Source: Caenorhabditis remanei
Lineage: Eukaryota > Nematoda > Chromadorea > Rhabditida > Rhabditidae
NCBI RefSeq assembly: GCF_010183535.1
Contig: NW_026526091.1
Span: 1 to 64,000 of the forward strand
Reading direction: 5' to 3'
DNA length: 64,000 nucleotides
The translations under genes were made by a program, and so were the position numbers. Under the pieces are notes generated by a model. It saw nothing but the letters and a program-made list of their open reading frames with translations, was not told where the DNA came from and did not search any database. Of the stretch, positions 24,636 to 35,429 are shown one piece after another; within the stretch, counting starts at the first letter, position 1; each line of letters begins with the position of its first letter.

Positions 24636-25450
24636 GCTCCATTTGTTCAGTTAACGACTTTCCTTTACGAACACACTATGAAAGGTTTTAGAACGACGAA
24701 TTGATTCATTTTCGAATAGCCCTATTTTACCTCAAAAGGTGAGATTTCAAAACTACATATATAAGTTTATGAGCTGTATCTTTTTAGAGAGATCCCAACT
24801 AAAAAAGTTGTCAAATGTAAAAGCGCAGTTCGTGGTTTGATCTACAATTTTTGACAAAGTTGGCCTTATGAGACAAGAAGTGAGATTGAGACGGACTCTC
24901 AAAGTTACTTTAATAATGGATAGGGATGGAGGAATGGGTTGGATTGAATTTAATGAAACAGAACAGAGCCAGAAAACGTTAAAATTACAATTTGTGGAAA
25001 ATATTGGTACTTAAAAATATAAAGCCGGGTGATAAATGGACATTATTCTGGGGCTGTGATAAAACAGAAACATATCAAAACTGAATACAAAATTTTGATA
25101 GAGAAAAGTAACATTAACACGGTAAAGAGAGTCGAAAATTTGAAGAAGAGCACTCATATAATATAAATTTTAAAAAGAAATCATTTAGAAAAAAGTTACA
25201 ATCGCTGAAACGACTGATGGGACAGTTCGAAAGTTCAGAAAAAAAAACAGAAAAACGGTAGATTCAGTAAACTGGTCTAGGAGATGCAAGAAATGATATG
25301 GGCCGGTTAGTTTAGTCATCCACATACATGCATGGCAAGAAGTTTTGACACGCCGGCTTACATCTGAAAAATTTTATTCAAATATAATTCATTTTGTGTG
25401 AAGTTGAATTTGGTATATCGTGCAGATTAACTTTTTGCAACAAGAAGTTT

Positions 25451-27579
25451 TTACCGACAGCGAATTCCTTTTCTATCCTTCATGTCCTCTGGGTCATAGT
25501 AGGAAATTGTGACCAATTCGCCGGCTGCAATGTCCTGTAGTGCAATAACTACAATTCGAGGAATCAGCGTTTCTCCTTCCGATTTTCTTGAGTGGCATTC
25601 GACGAATGCTGCATTTGCCTCGCAAGCGTGGGAGAGGAAGCGAACAACGTTTCTAGAAAATGTGAGATTTTAAAAAATCGCGAACGAATTTTGAATCTGT
25701 TGACTCACCCAATATCACGGGAATTAATTGCAATGTTTCCTTGTATAACTCTGAAAGATGCTTCATATGAAGTCCCTCTTCCTGTGTCATAGAAGGTTTC
25801 TAAATCGTCTCCGATAACTTCTTCCATGACCAGTGCCTCACCCACATATTCGCCAATCAACTCTCCCTTTCTTATCGTCTCAGCCGTTTCCAACCCGCAT
25901 CCGCGCTCATTTTTCAAATGGACAACAGTCAAATTCTTTGATTTTCCTTGTTGAGCTTGTCGATTCGGACTAGTCCTAGAACATCCACAAGCGTCCGAAC
26001 ATTCCACGATAATGCGCTGATCAGAATGGTTGTGATCATCCATATCGACAAGCCCATTTCTGTCGAGCTTGGGATGTTTCCTCTCTTTGCTTATTCCAGG
26101 TGGTTTCCGATAGAGAGCATTGAACTGAAAATGTCAAAATGTGTTGGTTACAATAAAAATGTTCTAGATTTTTTTCAAGAGTAACGTATAATACCGGCCA
26201 AAATGATGTCATATTTTGCCTTTTTTAGTTGAAAATGTTCAATTTTAAAGTTTATACATAAATTACTTTGTGGGAAACATTAATCTACTATTTAACATTT
26301 TCAACTGAAAAAAGAAAAATATGATATCCCTTTGATCGGTACTGTAAATCAAACTTTTCGTACACAAATTTTTTGAGAAAAAAAAGTTTGTGACATTTTT
26401 TCAAAATTGTATTAAAACTGGAGGCTTTTAAAAACTCAGGGAATTTTTTTTCGGAACTCATTTGCAAACAAATTTGACTTTTCAAAGTTTTGGGTAACCA
26501 CCATTTTTCCCATCGTATACCTATTCAGAACCGCGTAAAGTGTCATGAAAAAATCTTTGAAAAAACTAACGATTCGATTGCACTTGCATGCGGTAGGATT
26601 CTCACACGCCGTGGATGCGTGCGATTTCAAGTTACAAGAAGGTTTGAGTTCAGAAGCTGGCTTGTTAGCTTCTTGATTCATGCAGACGTTTTTGGCCTCA
26701 TCTGATACCACGGTTTCAGTTACAGTCTGTAATAGTTCTTTATAATATTTTTGAATACTTTTTCAACAGTTCTTACCTGATACGACAACAACTGCTCCTG
26801 GCCGTATTTCTCCCGTTCTTCTTTTTTAATTTTTTAATTTTGAAGAAATCTGATATGATTTCTTTTATATTCATTTACATCCATCAATTTCATAGCAAGG
26901 AATATTTGGCGAACTTGTTGTTTCTTTTGATCCATCACGGTAGGAGACAATTCACGGTCACGGAGCTTTCCGAGCTGAAAAATGTAGAACTCTAACTGCA
27001 TCAACGTTACAATGCTACTGAAAGTGTCAAATTCTTTTATAGACTCAGGTAATTATTTTTTAAATATGCTTTTTGTGAAAATTGAGAAACCACGAAAACC
27101 AACCACAATTTACAGGCTTCAATTAAAAAAACTGTTTGAGAAAACACTTCATAACTAATTTCGAAAGAGCCTCCGTTCTTTTTCAGACTTTCAAAATTCC
27201 AGGTGGGGCCACCGGGTTGGGCCGGATTGAAAAAGTTGCGGCCCGGTCCTGTTTCGAATTAAAAAAAAAGTTCACTGCATTACTTTTTTAGTATTATATA
27301 ATCCTCAAAAACCTTCTGAACCTACAAAAAAAATGTCTTTAAAAAGACAGAAAACTTCTTAAAATATGTGTTTCACCAAAAAATGGGAAACTTTTCGAGA
27401 AACATTGAATTTTTTCAGTACTTTTTGTTTTCACTCACTTGATCAGGCATCGGCTCAACTTCTCTGATCATTCCGGAGCATCCACCGCCTTGCTTCTTGT
27501 GTGCTTCGACTCGAGTTTGTGTGGCGTGACGAGCGTTTGCGGCTCGAACTCTTCTCCAGTTGATTTTTTTAGGCGGCAT
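25451..27579 (-). CDS. SET-domain histone methyltransferase (H3K9/SUV39-like, nematode family)
   Basis: Exons supported by phase: 27579-27439 (ATG right after TTTGTAG), 26974-26879, 26726-26571, 26124-25709, 25652-25451; one more exon ends at 26777. A Cys-rich pre-SET segment (ACENPTACKCNR, later CSDACGCSRTSPNRQAQQG) precedes the SET domain: ERGCGLETAETIRKGELIGEYVGE, then NVVRFLSHACEANA (cofactor-binding NHxC-type motif; the usual N is present, H in SHAC) and ELVTISYYD. It ends shortly after SET (GIRCR stop), so the post-SET Cys cluster is reduced or missing. Such enzymes methylate histone H3, often for repeat silencing. The exon ending at 26777 (codes KYGQEQLLSYQ) has an in-frame stop ~30 nt upstream and no good acceptor, so its 5' boundary is unresolved. 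Confidence 0.8.
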
Positions 27580-30048
27580 CTACAAATTTGGAGGGGATTA
27601 TTATCATCGAAATTATTCAATCAGTTTTTTCCAATAAAGTCATGTAAAAATAGTAGAGGATCCACTCTAACTCTCTCCCAGCTCTTTTCCGCTAACTTCC
27701 AAACTCTCTAAGACACGCTCACTACTGAACAGGCATCTCAACACGTAGAAAATGAAACAAAAGCAAACGGAAAAATATAAAAATCAATAAAAACATGAAT
27801 TCCTAGATAGTTATTATTTTATTATTGTAAAAGTCAACAAATTTTCTTTTTAATACTTAATAAAATGACAGCCAGAACTAAAAAACTAGTCTAAAAGCTA
27901 TCCAAAAAGATTAGATTTTCACTCTCTCAAAGAAAAACTCAAATTTCATTTTTTCTAGATAAAATTTCATTTTTTTTGTTCAAAAATGCTTAATATGCAA
28001 ATGTTGTTCAATTTTTTAGCGCAAAATTTTAATTTCAATAATAATTTCAAACTTTTGCTTACCGTTGTGGTGTTAAGTTGAAAACCGGCGGAAGAGAAGA
28101 TTTGCACTTGATTTAAGAAGTTAATCGTTTGATGAATCTGGAGTATTTGATTTCTTGAATTTCAATTAATAAAACTTTCCACAAGTTGAGAAAAAAAGCC
28201 AATATCAAGTAAAAAAAAGTAAGTGAATAAATAAGACGTATAAATGAAAAAAAGAGAAAGTGACATGAAAACTTGCGCGCGGGGGGGGGGGGTGGGAGGA
28301 ATTGCCTGGTGAAGAAGGTGTAGAGGAAAAGGGGAGAAGTTAGAAATACGATAGGGAGAAGCGAGATTTAGAGAAAAGGGAGCAGTGGCAGTAATGATGA
28401 GAAATCGATTGGATTGTAGAAAAAGAAAAGAGTTGAACGGGTGGAACACACAAGCAGAGCAATAAAATACAAAATCATAATATGTTCGTCATTGCAAACT
28501 GGGAGAAAAATAAATGGAAGGTCGTGAAATGTGAGAAAAAACTTATAAAAAGCCGCGTTTTTGAAAGCATATTATTATGATGCAATTAGTATATATGTTT
28601 CTAGTATAATAATCAAGCATTAAAAGAAGAAATCTATTTTTCTGTAGCAAAATTAAATAATTTTTACTATGATAAAGCAAATCATTGATAATTCAAAGTT
28701 TTCATAATGAAAAATGAGAAAAGAGGAGAGTAATAATAATGTAAGAAACTATAACTAAATTTAAAATTTCCGTAATTTGCTGCATTTTCAGATCTATAAC
28801 GTCCTGACTATCTTTGTTAAAACTGGCATAGCCAACTAAACATTATTTTTAAGATTGATCTGTAGTTACTCACATTCAGACATGAATTTTGAAATCAGTA
28901 CGCTAAAATGTTTTTTATTCCCCCCTTATCACGCTGTTTCTAATCAGAACCAAGAAACAAACACCCTGATAATCATATTCATGAATTCTGAGTATAGATT
29001 GGGTGTCGTTATAACATAGGTGCCCTTCTATTACAGGTGCCGTTATAATACAGTAATTACGGTAACTTTTTGATGCAGACCCTTTTCATTTTTGATTTCC
29101 AAATTTGCAACATAAAGAGAAGGGAACTAGAAAGATATCCATTCTCTTTTTTTTTCTACTTGTACACAGAGTAAAAACTAGACAAAAAATCTTTTAGGAA
29201 CATCTGCTCTTATGCGCGGACACTAAACACCTGCACTCGTTGCAAACAGTTTTTTATTGTTGCGCACTGGCAAAAAACAGTTCGGATGGCGCAAATTGGC
29301 AGCTGTCCCCAGACCAGAGTTTTGTCACTAATTTTCTAAAAACTGAATAATTTTTTCTATACTTTCGCAAAAATTGATATCAAATCTGATAATAAAACTT
29401 ATGAAAAATCTAAACTAAATAATTTTTGGTGAAAAATTAGTCTAAAAATCAGACAATGTTCGATCCATTTTATATATTCTTATTTGCCTACTTATAGGAG
29501 GCCGCTCGCGTTTTCTAAAAATATAGTGTGAAAAATCTGATCAATAAGATTCAAATTGGGCTGAAAATCGGGATTTAATTAATCATCGCGGCAAGAGAGT
29601 ATAATAACGAAGAGAGACGTGTCTGTCTTCTGCCGGGCAGCTGGCGTAAGAAGGAAGCACGCCCTTCCGAAGCTCCCCCACATAGAGTTCGTGTCTTTCC
29701 ACATGTGTTTGGAGGTGATTTGGAGGTTATTGCGTTGTCACTCAGCGCATCATACTCGAACCCATTTCGACCAAATTCGACTATTTTCAAAATTTGTGTC
29801 CAAAATATGAATTCTTGGATCTGAATGAAGAAACATTTCAAAATATGCCAGAATAATACCAAAATGCATTGAAAATAAGTTTAGACACTTTTTTCCATAT
29901 CTTGGACACAATTTTGTTCTGGCTGGAACCCCAAAATCTAGGGGGGGGGGGGGGTCCTATCATTATTGGATGCACTGTATTTTCATTAGCTGTTGTAAAT
30001 CCGATCGTATTGAAAATTTATAATTTTGTTTTGAGTAAATATTTCCAG
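27580..30048. other. Large intergenic region with homopolymer tracts
   Basis: AT-rich and without a supported gene. Contains two long G runs (28281-28292, 12 G; 29941-29954, 14 G). Some GC-richer sequence at 29590-29745 has a 63-codon frame without recognisable features. The missing 5' exon(s) of the gene starting at 30049 could lie here. Confidence 0.4.
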
Positions 30049-31525
30049 TGTTCGACTTGATCGCAGAATACCCAATCTTCGTTTCATTAATACACTATTT
30101 CCGCGTGTTATCGACAAGATGATATTGACGAATAACGGAATTGGAATAAACAACAAGTTGTGGACATTTGGAGCAGTAACAAAAACAGAAGGACGAAGAA
30201 GAGTGATAATTCCAAACCAAACAGAAGTTCGTTTATTCGAAACAGCCACTCAGGAAACTATTCGCCATCTTTCTGATAAATCACCAGAAGAAGCGTATCA
30301 AGAACTGTTTGATGCATACTTCAAAAATAAAGTAATCGTCAGGAAAGAGTTGAGTGTGGGACCAACATTGCCGAATTTCTTGAAGAACAGGGACCCTGTT
30401 GGATTTAAAATCGAATCAGAGCGACTCAATCTGTATCTTATTCCGTTTGACATTTGGAGTGATTTGGTCAGGATAGTCGAAATGAAAAACCTGAAACACC
30501 TCAAATTAGAGTTTCGTGGTGAGACTCAAGGAGTTTTGGACAAACCAGAGGTAAGGACATTGGAAAACTACGAGGTTTGGATTTTGAAGACTGAATGTGA
30601 ATAATAAGAGATTTGATCGCATATAAAATAAAATTTGGTACCGATTTTGTGACTATAAAACTTGTAATATCTTGAACCGTGAATAATATAACTGTAATTC
30701 AATTATTTTTATGTTTTCAGATAAAAAATTGCAAGACTCTTGCTCTCCATGTCTACAATCCATTTCAATCGTTGCCTATTAATGAGCTTGTTGATCTCCG
30801 GAACGAGCATTTGGAAGTTCAATATGCTCTTTTCACAACCGATAATATTGAAACGCTAATTCGAGTAAGTTATGAACTATATGCACGTCGGCGAGCTAGT
30901 GAAACCTCCCGTCTTGAAAAAATTTCAAATGCTTTGGCAAATTACTTTACTACATATTTTTACACGGTCAAAATTTCTAGATATTCTTACAGATGTGACT
31001 TTTAATCTTTCCAGTATTTCGGAAAGTGAGAATCCTAAATAAAAAAAACCCCAGAATTGATTTTTGGAAGGTGTAAGCGATCACTGAGAAAAGTTTTAAG
31101 AGAAAATAGTGATGTGATAGAAATTCTCTTTTCGATAAAATGTAATGTTTCTGATTGCAGAGCTGGATTGAAACACGCCGTGACATCGGAACCAGTTTCG
31201 GCCTGGGACGAGAAACATACGAGGACGTGGCTGAAATATTTCAATACTTTGTTGAGAACTCTGGAGCTGTGCCTTCAAAACATTCCGTGTTAGTTTCTGA
31301 ATTTTCACTTCTATCAATAGTTTGGATCTCCAACTTTCTTTTTATTTTTGTAAAAAAAGATTATGCAGAATTTCCGATGGAATTGTCATCGATGGAGTCA
31401 CCTTCGCAATCGGTAACAATCAAGATTTGTTCATGTTCGTTAGCGAAAACACCACGGAAACCAACGAGAGATCTATCAGTGAATCTTCGTGGTTTTTCAA
31501 AACGACTGTTTTTTTTCTGATCTAG
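30049..31525 (+). CDS. Nematode-specific F-box-associated/DUF3557-like protein, 5' exon not found
   Basis: Four exons join in phase: 30049-30550, 30721-30864, 31161-31288, 31360-31525. The first opens at TATTTCCAG with VRLDRRIPNLRFINTLFPRV, the kind of segment (basic, then RxPxLR, then P..ID) that begins these fast-evolving Caenorhabditis paralogues as I recall them. The middle holds a leucine-rich segment (DLVRIVEMKNLKHLKLEF, NELVDLRNEHLEVQYALF, NIETLIRSWIE) like F-box-associated domains. The C-terminus (GIVIDGVTFAIGNN...ETNERSI) is hydrophilic. If like its relatives it would act as a substrate-recognition module. The ATG at 30119 is internal to an exon that opens further upstream. The last acceptor (GTAAAAAAAG) is weak but phase-consistent. 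Confidence 0.6.
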
Positions 31526-31926
31526 ATCGTGTCGCCCAAGATATTTAAAATTCCAGGGCAACTTCTAATTAGTAGTCTACTTGGTCGTAACTGACGTTTA
31601 AAATCCAATCTAATCTGTCGAATTTTTGTTATGAGAGCAAATCGATACCTGAAAGTAACCAAATTGAAATTTCCCAGCTAAAGCTGACTTTTATGCACGG
31701 GGCAGAGTGGTGTGTCCGGATCGGTACGAAGTGTAGGAGAGATATAGATGTGGTACCAAGCAGGATAATGCAAACGACGAGCCTGGGGCGCAATAGTGGT
31801 AATTACCGGCTTTGGCCTGGCCACCAGTTGCTGGGGATCTTATTTTGTGAGGGGCCATTAAAGTGTTTCGCTCAGAGAGCAGTCACAGCTCGGGTATGGT
31901 CAAGCAAGGTATAGTTATTTCTCTAC
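31526..31926. other. Intergenic region left of the large foldback
   Basis: A GC-richer block (31690-31915) has a 73-codon frame without recognisable domain. It may have been continuous with 33547 onward before the foldback inserted. Confidence 0.35.
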
Positions 31927-33546
31927 AGTACTGATTTTACATGGAATGACTCCCGACTGGCTCCACAAATTTTGTGATTTTTTTGGCTCATATGATAGAT
32001 TCTGCAAAAAAAATAACAAACCGGAAAGCTTTTCCGGTGACTGGACCTAATTTTCGAGATTTTTAGTTTTTTTGAAAATCAATTTTTTTCAATTTTTTTG
32101 AAAATATTTTTTTCATCATTTTTTTTCTCAATGTTCTCCCATTTGGCAAAAAAAGCAAAAACGTGTAAAAAATAGAAAATTTCATAGACTTTTTGATAGG
32201 CTATGAAAAATTTTTTGGTCATGTTCCTACTTTTACCAGACCCCCGAAAACTGAGAGTCAAAAAAAATAATTTTTTCTGTGAAGTCGTTGGGCTGTTTTA
32301 AAATAGTTTAAAAAATAGAAGAACTCATGTAAACAAATTTTTCAAAAAAAAATTTAGGGGTAATCGCGAAAAAAAAAAGAAATACATTTTGTTGAAATTT
32401 TCGGTTTTTCAAGATTTTGATGGGTATAGAAAATATGTCATTTCTTTTGTTTAAGCTGTGAAAACGTTGGTAAATTTAAAGAAATTAATAACCACGGACT
32501 TCTTAAACCTGTATCAAGAAGTTTGAATGTTTCCTAATCAGTTTCCAATTCGTAGCATTGGCTCAAAAAATACATTGTTTTGAGGTGGTGAAAAATTTCA
32601 AAAGCTCGCCACGTGCTTCAAACTTCAAATGAACAATTTTTCTTTCGAAAACAAACTTATAACAGATAAATTAACAAGTTTGATCACTTTAAACAAAAAT
32701 TTAAATTTTTTATTTTTTATGAAAATTTCATGTGGTCCCCCCTTCTGAAATTTTCAAAAAAATGAAAAATTTAAATTTTCGTTTAAAGTGACCGAAGTTG
32801 TTAAATCTTTTATTTCTTAAGTAAGTTTTCATAGCAAAAGTCGTTCATTCGAAGTGTGAAGCACGTGGCAAGCTTTTGAAATTTTCACCACCTCAAAAGA
32901 ATGCATTTTATGAGCCTCTGCTACGAATTGGAAACTGATTAGGAAACATTCAAACTTCTTGATACAGGTTTGAGAAGTCCGTGGTTATTAATTTCTTCAA
33001 ATTTACCAACGTTTTCACAGCTTAAACAAAAGAAATGACATATTTTCTATACCCATCAAAATCTTGAAAAACCGAAAATTTCCACAAAATGTATTTCTTT
33101 TTTTTTCGCGATTACCCCTAAATTTTTTTTTGAAAAATTTGTTTACATGAGTTCTTCTATTTTTAAACTATTTTAAAACAGCCCAACGACTTCACAGAAA
33201 AAATTAATTTTTTTGACTCTCAGTTTTCGGGGGTCTGGTCAAAATAGGAACATGACCAAAAAATTTTTCATAGCCTATCAAAAAGTCTATGAAATTTTCT
33301 ATTTTTTACACGTTTTTGCTTTTTTTGCCAAATGGGAGAACATTGAGAAAAAAAATGATGAAAAAAAAAAATTGAAAAAAAATTGAAAAAAATTGATTTT
33401 CAAAAAAACTAAAAATCTCGAAAATTAGGTCCAGTCACCGGAAAAGCTTTCAGGTTTGTTATTTTTTTTTGCAGAATCTATCATATGAGCCAAAAAAATC
33501 ACAAAATTTGTGGAGCCAGTCGGGAGTCATTCCATGTTAGTACTGA
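31927..33546. mobile_element. 1.6-kb near-perfect palindromic foldback element with 8-bp direct repeats
   Basis: Arms 31935-~32730 and ~32745-33538 are inverted copies over about 800 bp (left ACATGGAATGACTCCCGACT, mirrored at 33535), meeting at CATGTGGTCCCCCCTTCT near 32738. AGTACTGA occurs directly on each side (31927-31934, 33539-33546), consistent with an 8-bp target duplication as made by hAT-type transposases. No ORF. A single arm of the same family survives at 38243-38910. Confidence 0.8.
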
Positions 33547-34807
33547 ATCATCCGCACATCCCACTGGTTTGCGTGGTTGCAGGGCGATGATCTGTAGAGA
33601 GCTGTTACCAAGCCAGCCTCAACATCTTCCATAAATTTCTCCTTTCCCAGGGTTCCTCTTAGCCAGGGCTGTCGGATATAAAGATCTACTAGCGTCTGGC
33701 CGAGTTACCCGCCGGGTGCCTCGCGGCCTTCCCGTCCGTCATCGACTTCGCAGTCTCAAGAGGGGGGAGCCTGTCCCAACCCATCGTATCAATGATTTTC
33801 CTATCTTTGCTCATCTCCTCTTGTGCTTGATTTGCGCACTTTACGGATCAGATCCAGTGGAATAATCTTGATGGGGACTCATATTGTCGGGACAGTATGA
33901 TGGCGACTTTGCCTTGTACTCTAGCGCATCCGGTGTACGAAGTTCCATTCTTACTTCATGAGAAACACCGGACTATACAGCACTGGAGTACACGTCCTTT
34001 TTGGCTTCTAGCCCACGGTTTTCGTTTTGCTTTGCGTATTTCCGGGCATGAAAACAGAAATGTCTCCAAGTGAATCCCAGAAATTCACATCGCTACTTTG
34101 ACCTTTTCCCCGCAGCTAGTACGTTGATTTTCGAATACGAAACATGTTCAGATCAAGTTTGGGTAAGGTATAATTACGCTGAACAGTTCCACCTGGTATT
34201 GCCAGCCTTCAGCAAGCCGTCACTTCAACGAGGTTGGTTTGGGCACGTTTCAGATCAAGCAAGTTCTTCTGACATACTAGGTTAAACGAAAATCGAAATT
34301 ACTCATGAAACTTTTCTCTTTTTTTCCATTTCATTTTCATTCCATTCTACCACGTGAAGATTTGTCTTTTTCACCCTCATTTCCTGGTATGAGGACGGAA
34401 TTATCCCCAATACTAACCAAGAAAAGTCAGATTATTCAAAACTCCTCTTTCCTACCACGCGGCAGTCATATCCGATAGCAAGATAACTTATCTGTTGTCG
34501 CCGATAATCGGTAAGACTGTTTCTGCACTTTTTCTCTTTTTTTCAGTACTTTTTCTCGCCTATCGGAAGATTTCGGCGCTTTTATTTCCCGTTTCGTTCA
34601 TAATCTGAGTCTAACAAAATTGTGTATGGAGCTGATTTGGACTCCAAGAGAAACACATATTTTGTTACTCCGATTAATCGATATTTTCGGGGTTTTTCCT
34701 TTCTCCGTTTTAGTGACTGAAGCTGAAGGCTTCGCGTGAAATTCACTGTTTTCTGGAGTTTTCAAACGAAATGTAGCAGGAATTCTTCATATTTTCTATT
34801 CCTTTTA
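33547..34807. other. Gene-free region, moderately GC-rich
   Basis: Contains sequence such as CTGGCCGAGTTACCCGCC (33690-33710) and a 71-codon frame at 34070-34285, none recognised. May belong to a repeat or to the 3' flank of the LINE further right. Confidence 0.3.
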
Positions 34808-35107
34808 TGCTGCGTCCAAAGTAACTTTTTCGCGGAAAATCCGCGCGGAAAAGGTGTCCAAAGTAGCCATTTCTTTTCCGCGTTTTCCTCTGCGCCTTTA
34901 AGCTAATCGCGGCGAGACCAGCGCATTTTTTAGGAGGGAAAGTTAAATTTTCGAAATTAAAATGTTTTTTTGAATTCCCTCCAAAAAAGTGAGCTGGTCT
35001 CACCGCGATTAGCTTAAAGGCGCAGAGGAAAACGCGGAAAAGAAATGGCTACTTTGGACACCTTTTCCGCGCGGATTTTCCGCGGAAAAGTTACTTTGGA
35101 CGCAGCA
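34808..35107. mobile_element. 300-bp foldback MITE flanked by TTA
   Basis: Arms of ~135 bp are almost perfect inverted copies: TGCTGCGTCCAAAGTAAC at 34808 and its complement ending at 35107, including ATCGCGG(T)GAGACCAGC. TTA flanks both ends (34805-34807, 35108-35110), matching the TWA preference of PIF/Harbinger transposases, though the termini are not the usual GG...CC. Non-autonomous. Confidence 0.8.
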
Positions 35108-35429
35108 TTACATTACAAACACCTTGTGTATTGATTTTTCGTGTTTGGAATCTGAAGTGATTCCAATGATGTACTCAAAATCGTGAAAACAAACAAAATT
35201 CCGTAGCGAATTTTGCGATTGTTTTCATACACAACCAGGTGTTTTCCAGTGAAAACATTTGCAGTATCGATCGCCGAATCGATAGCATCACACGTTTTTT
35301 CTTTTCGTGCTTTTGTTTTCACTGGTTAGCCGGTCAGTACAAGCTCAATCCGTCGATCAGTCTCATTTTCAGTCCGTTTCCAGTTTCCGTTATCCGCCAG
35401 ATCTTTTGGCTTGTGGTCTCTTCCGCCGA

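Larger units (their letters stand above)
23629..25450. other. Intergenic region between Argonaute and SET genes (tail to tail)
   Basis: Apart from the foldback at 24185-24635 there is only AT-rich DNA. No extra gene is supported. Confidence 0.45.

Noticed and set aside
28162..28449. 95-codon minus-strand frame ending near the G tract
   Set aside because: Low complexity, no splice context and no recognisable features; probably chance.
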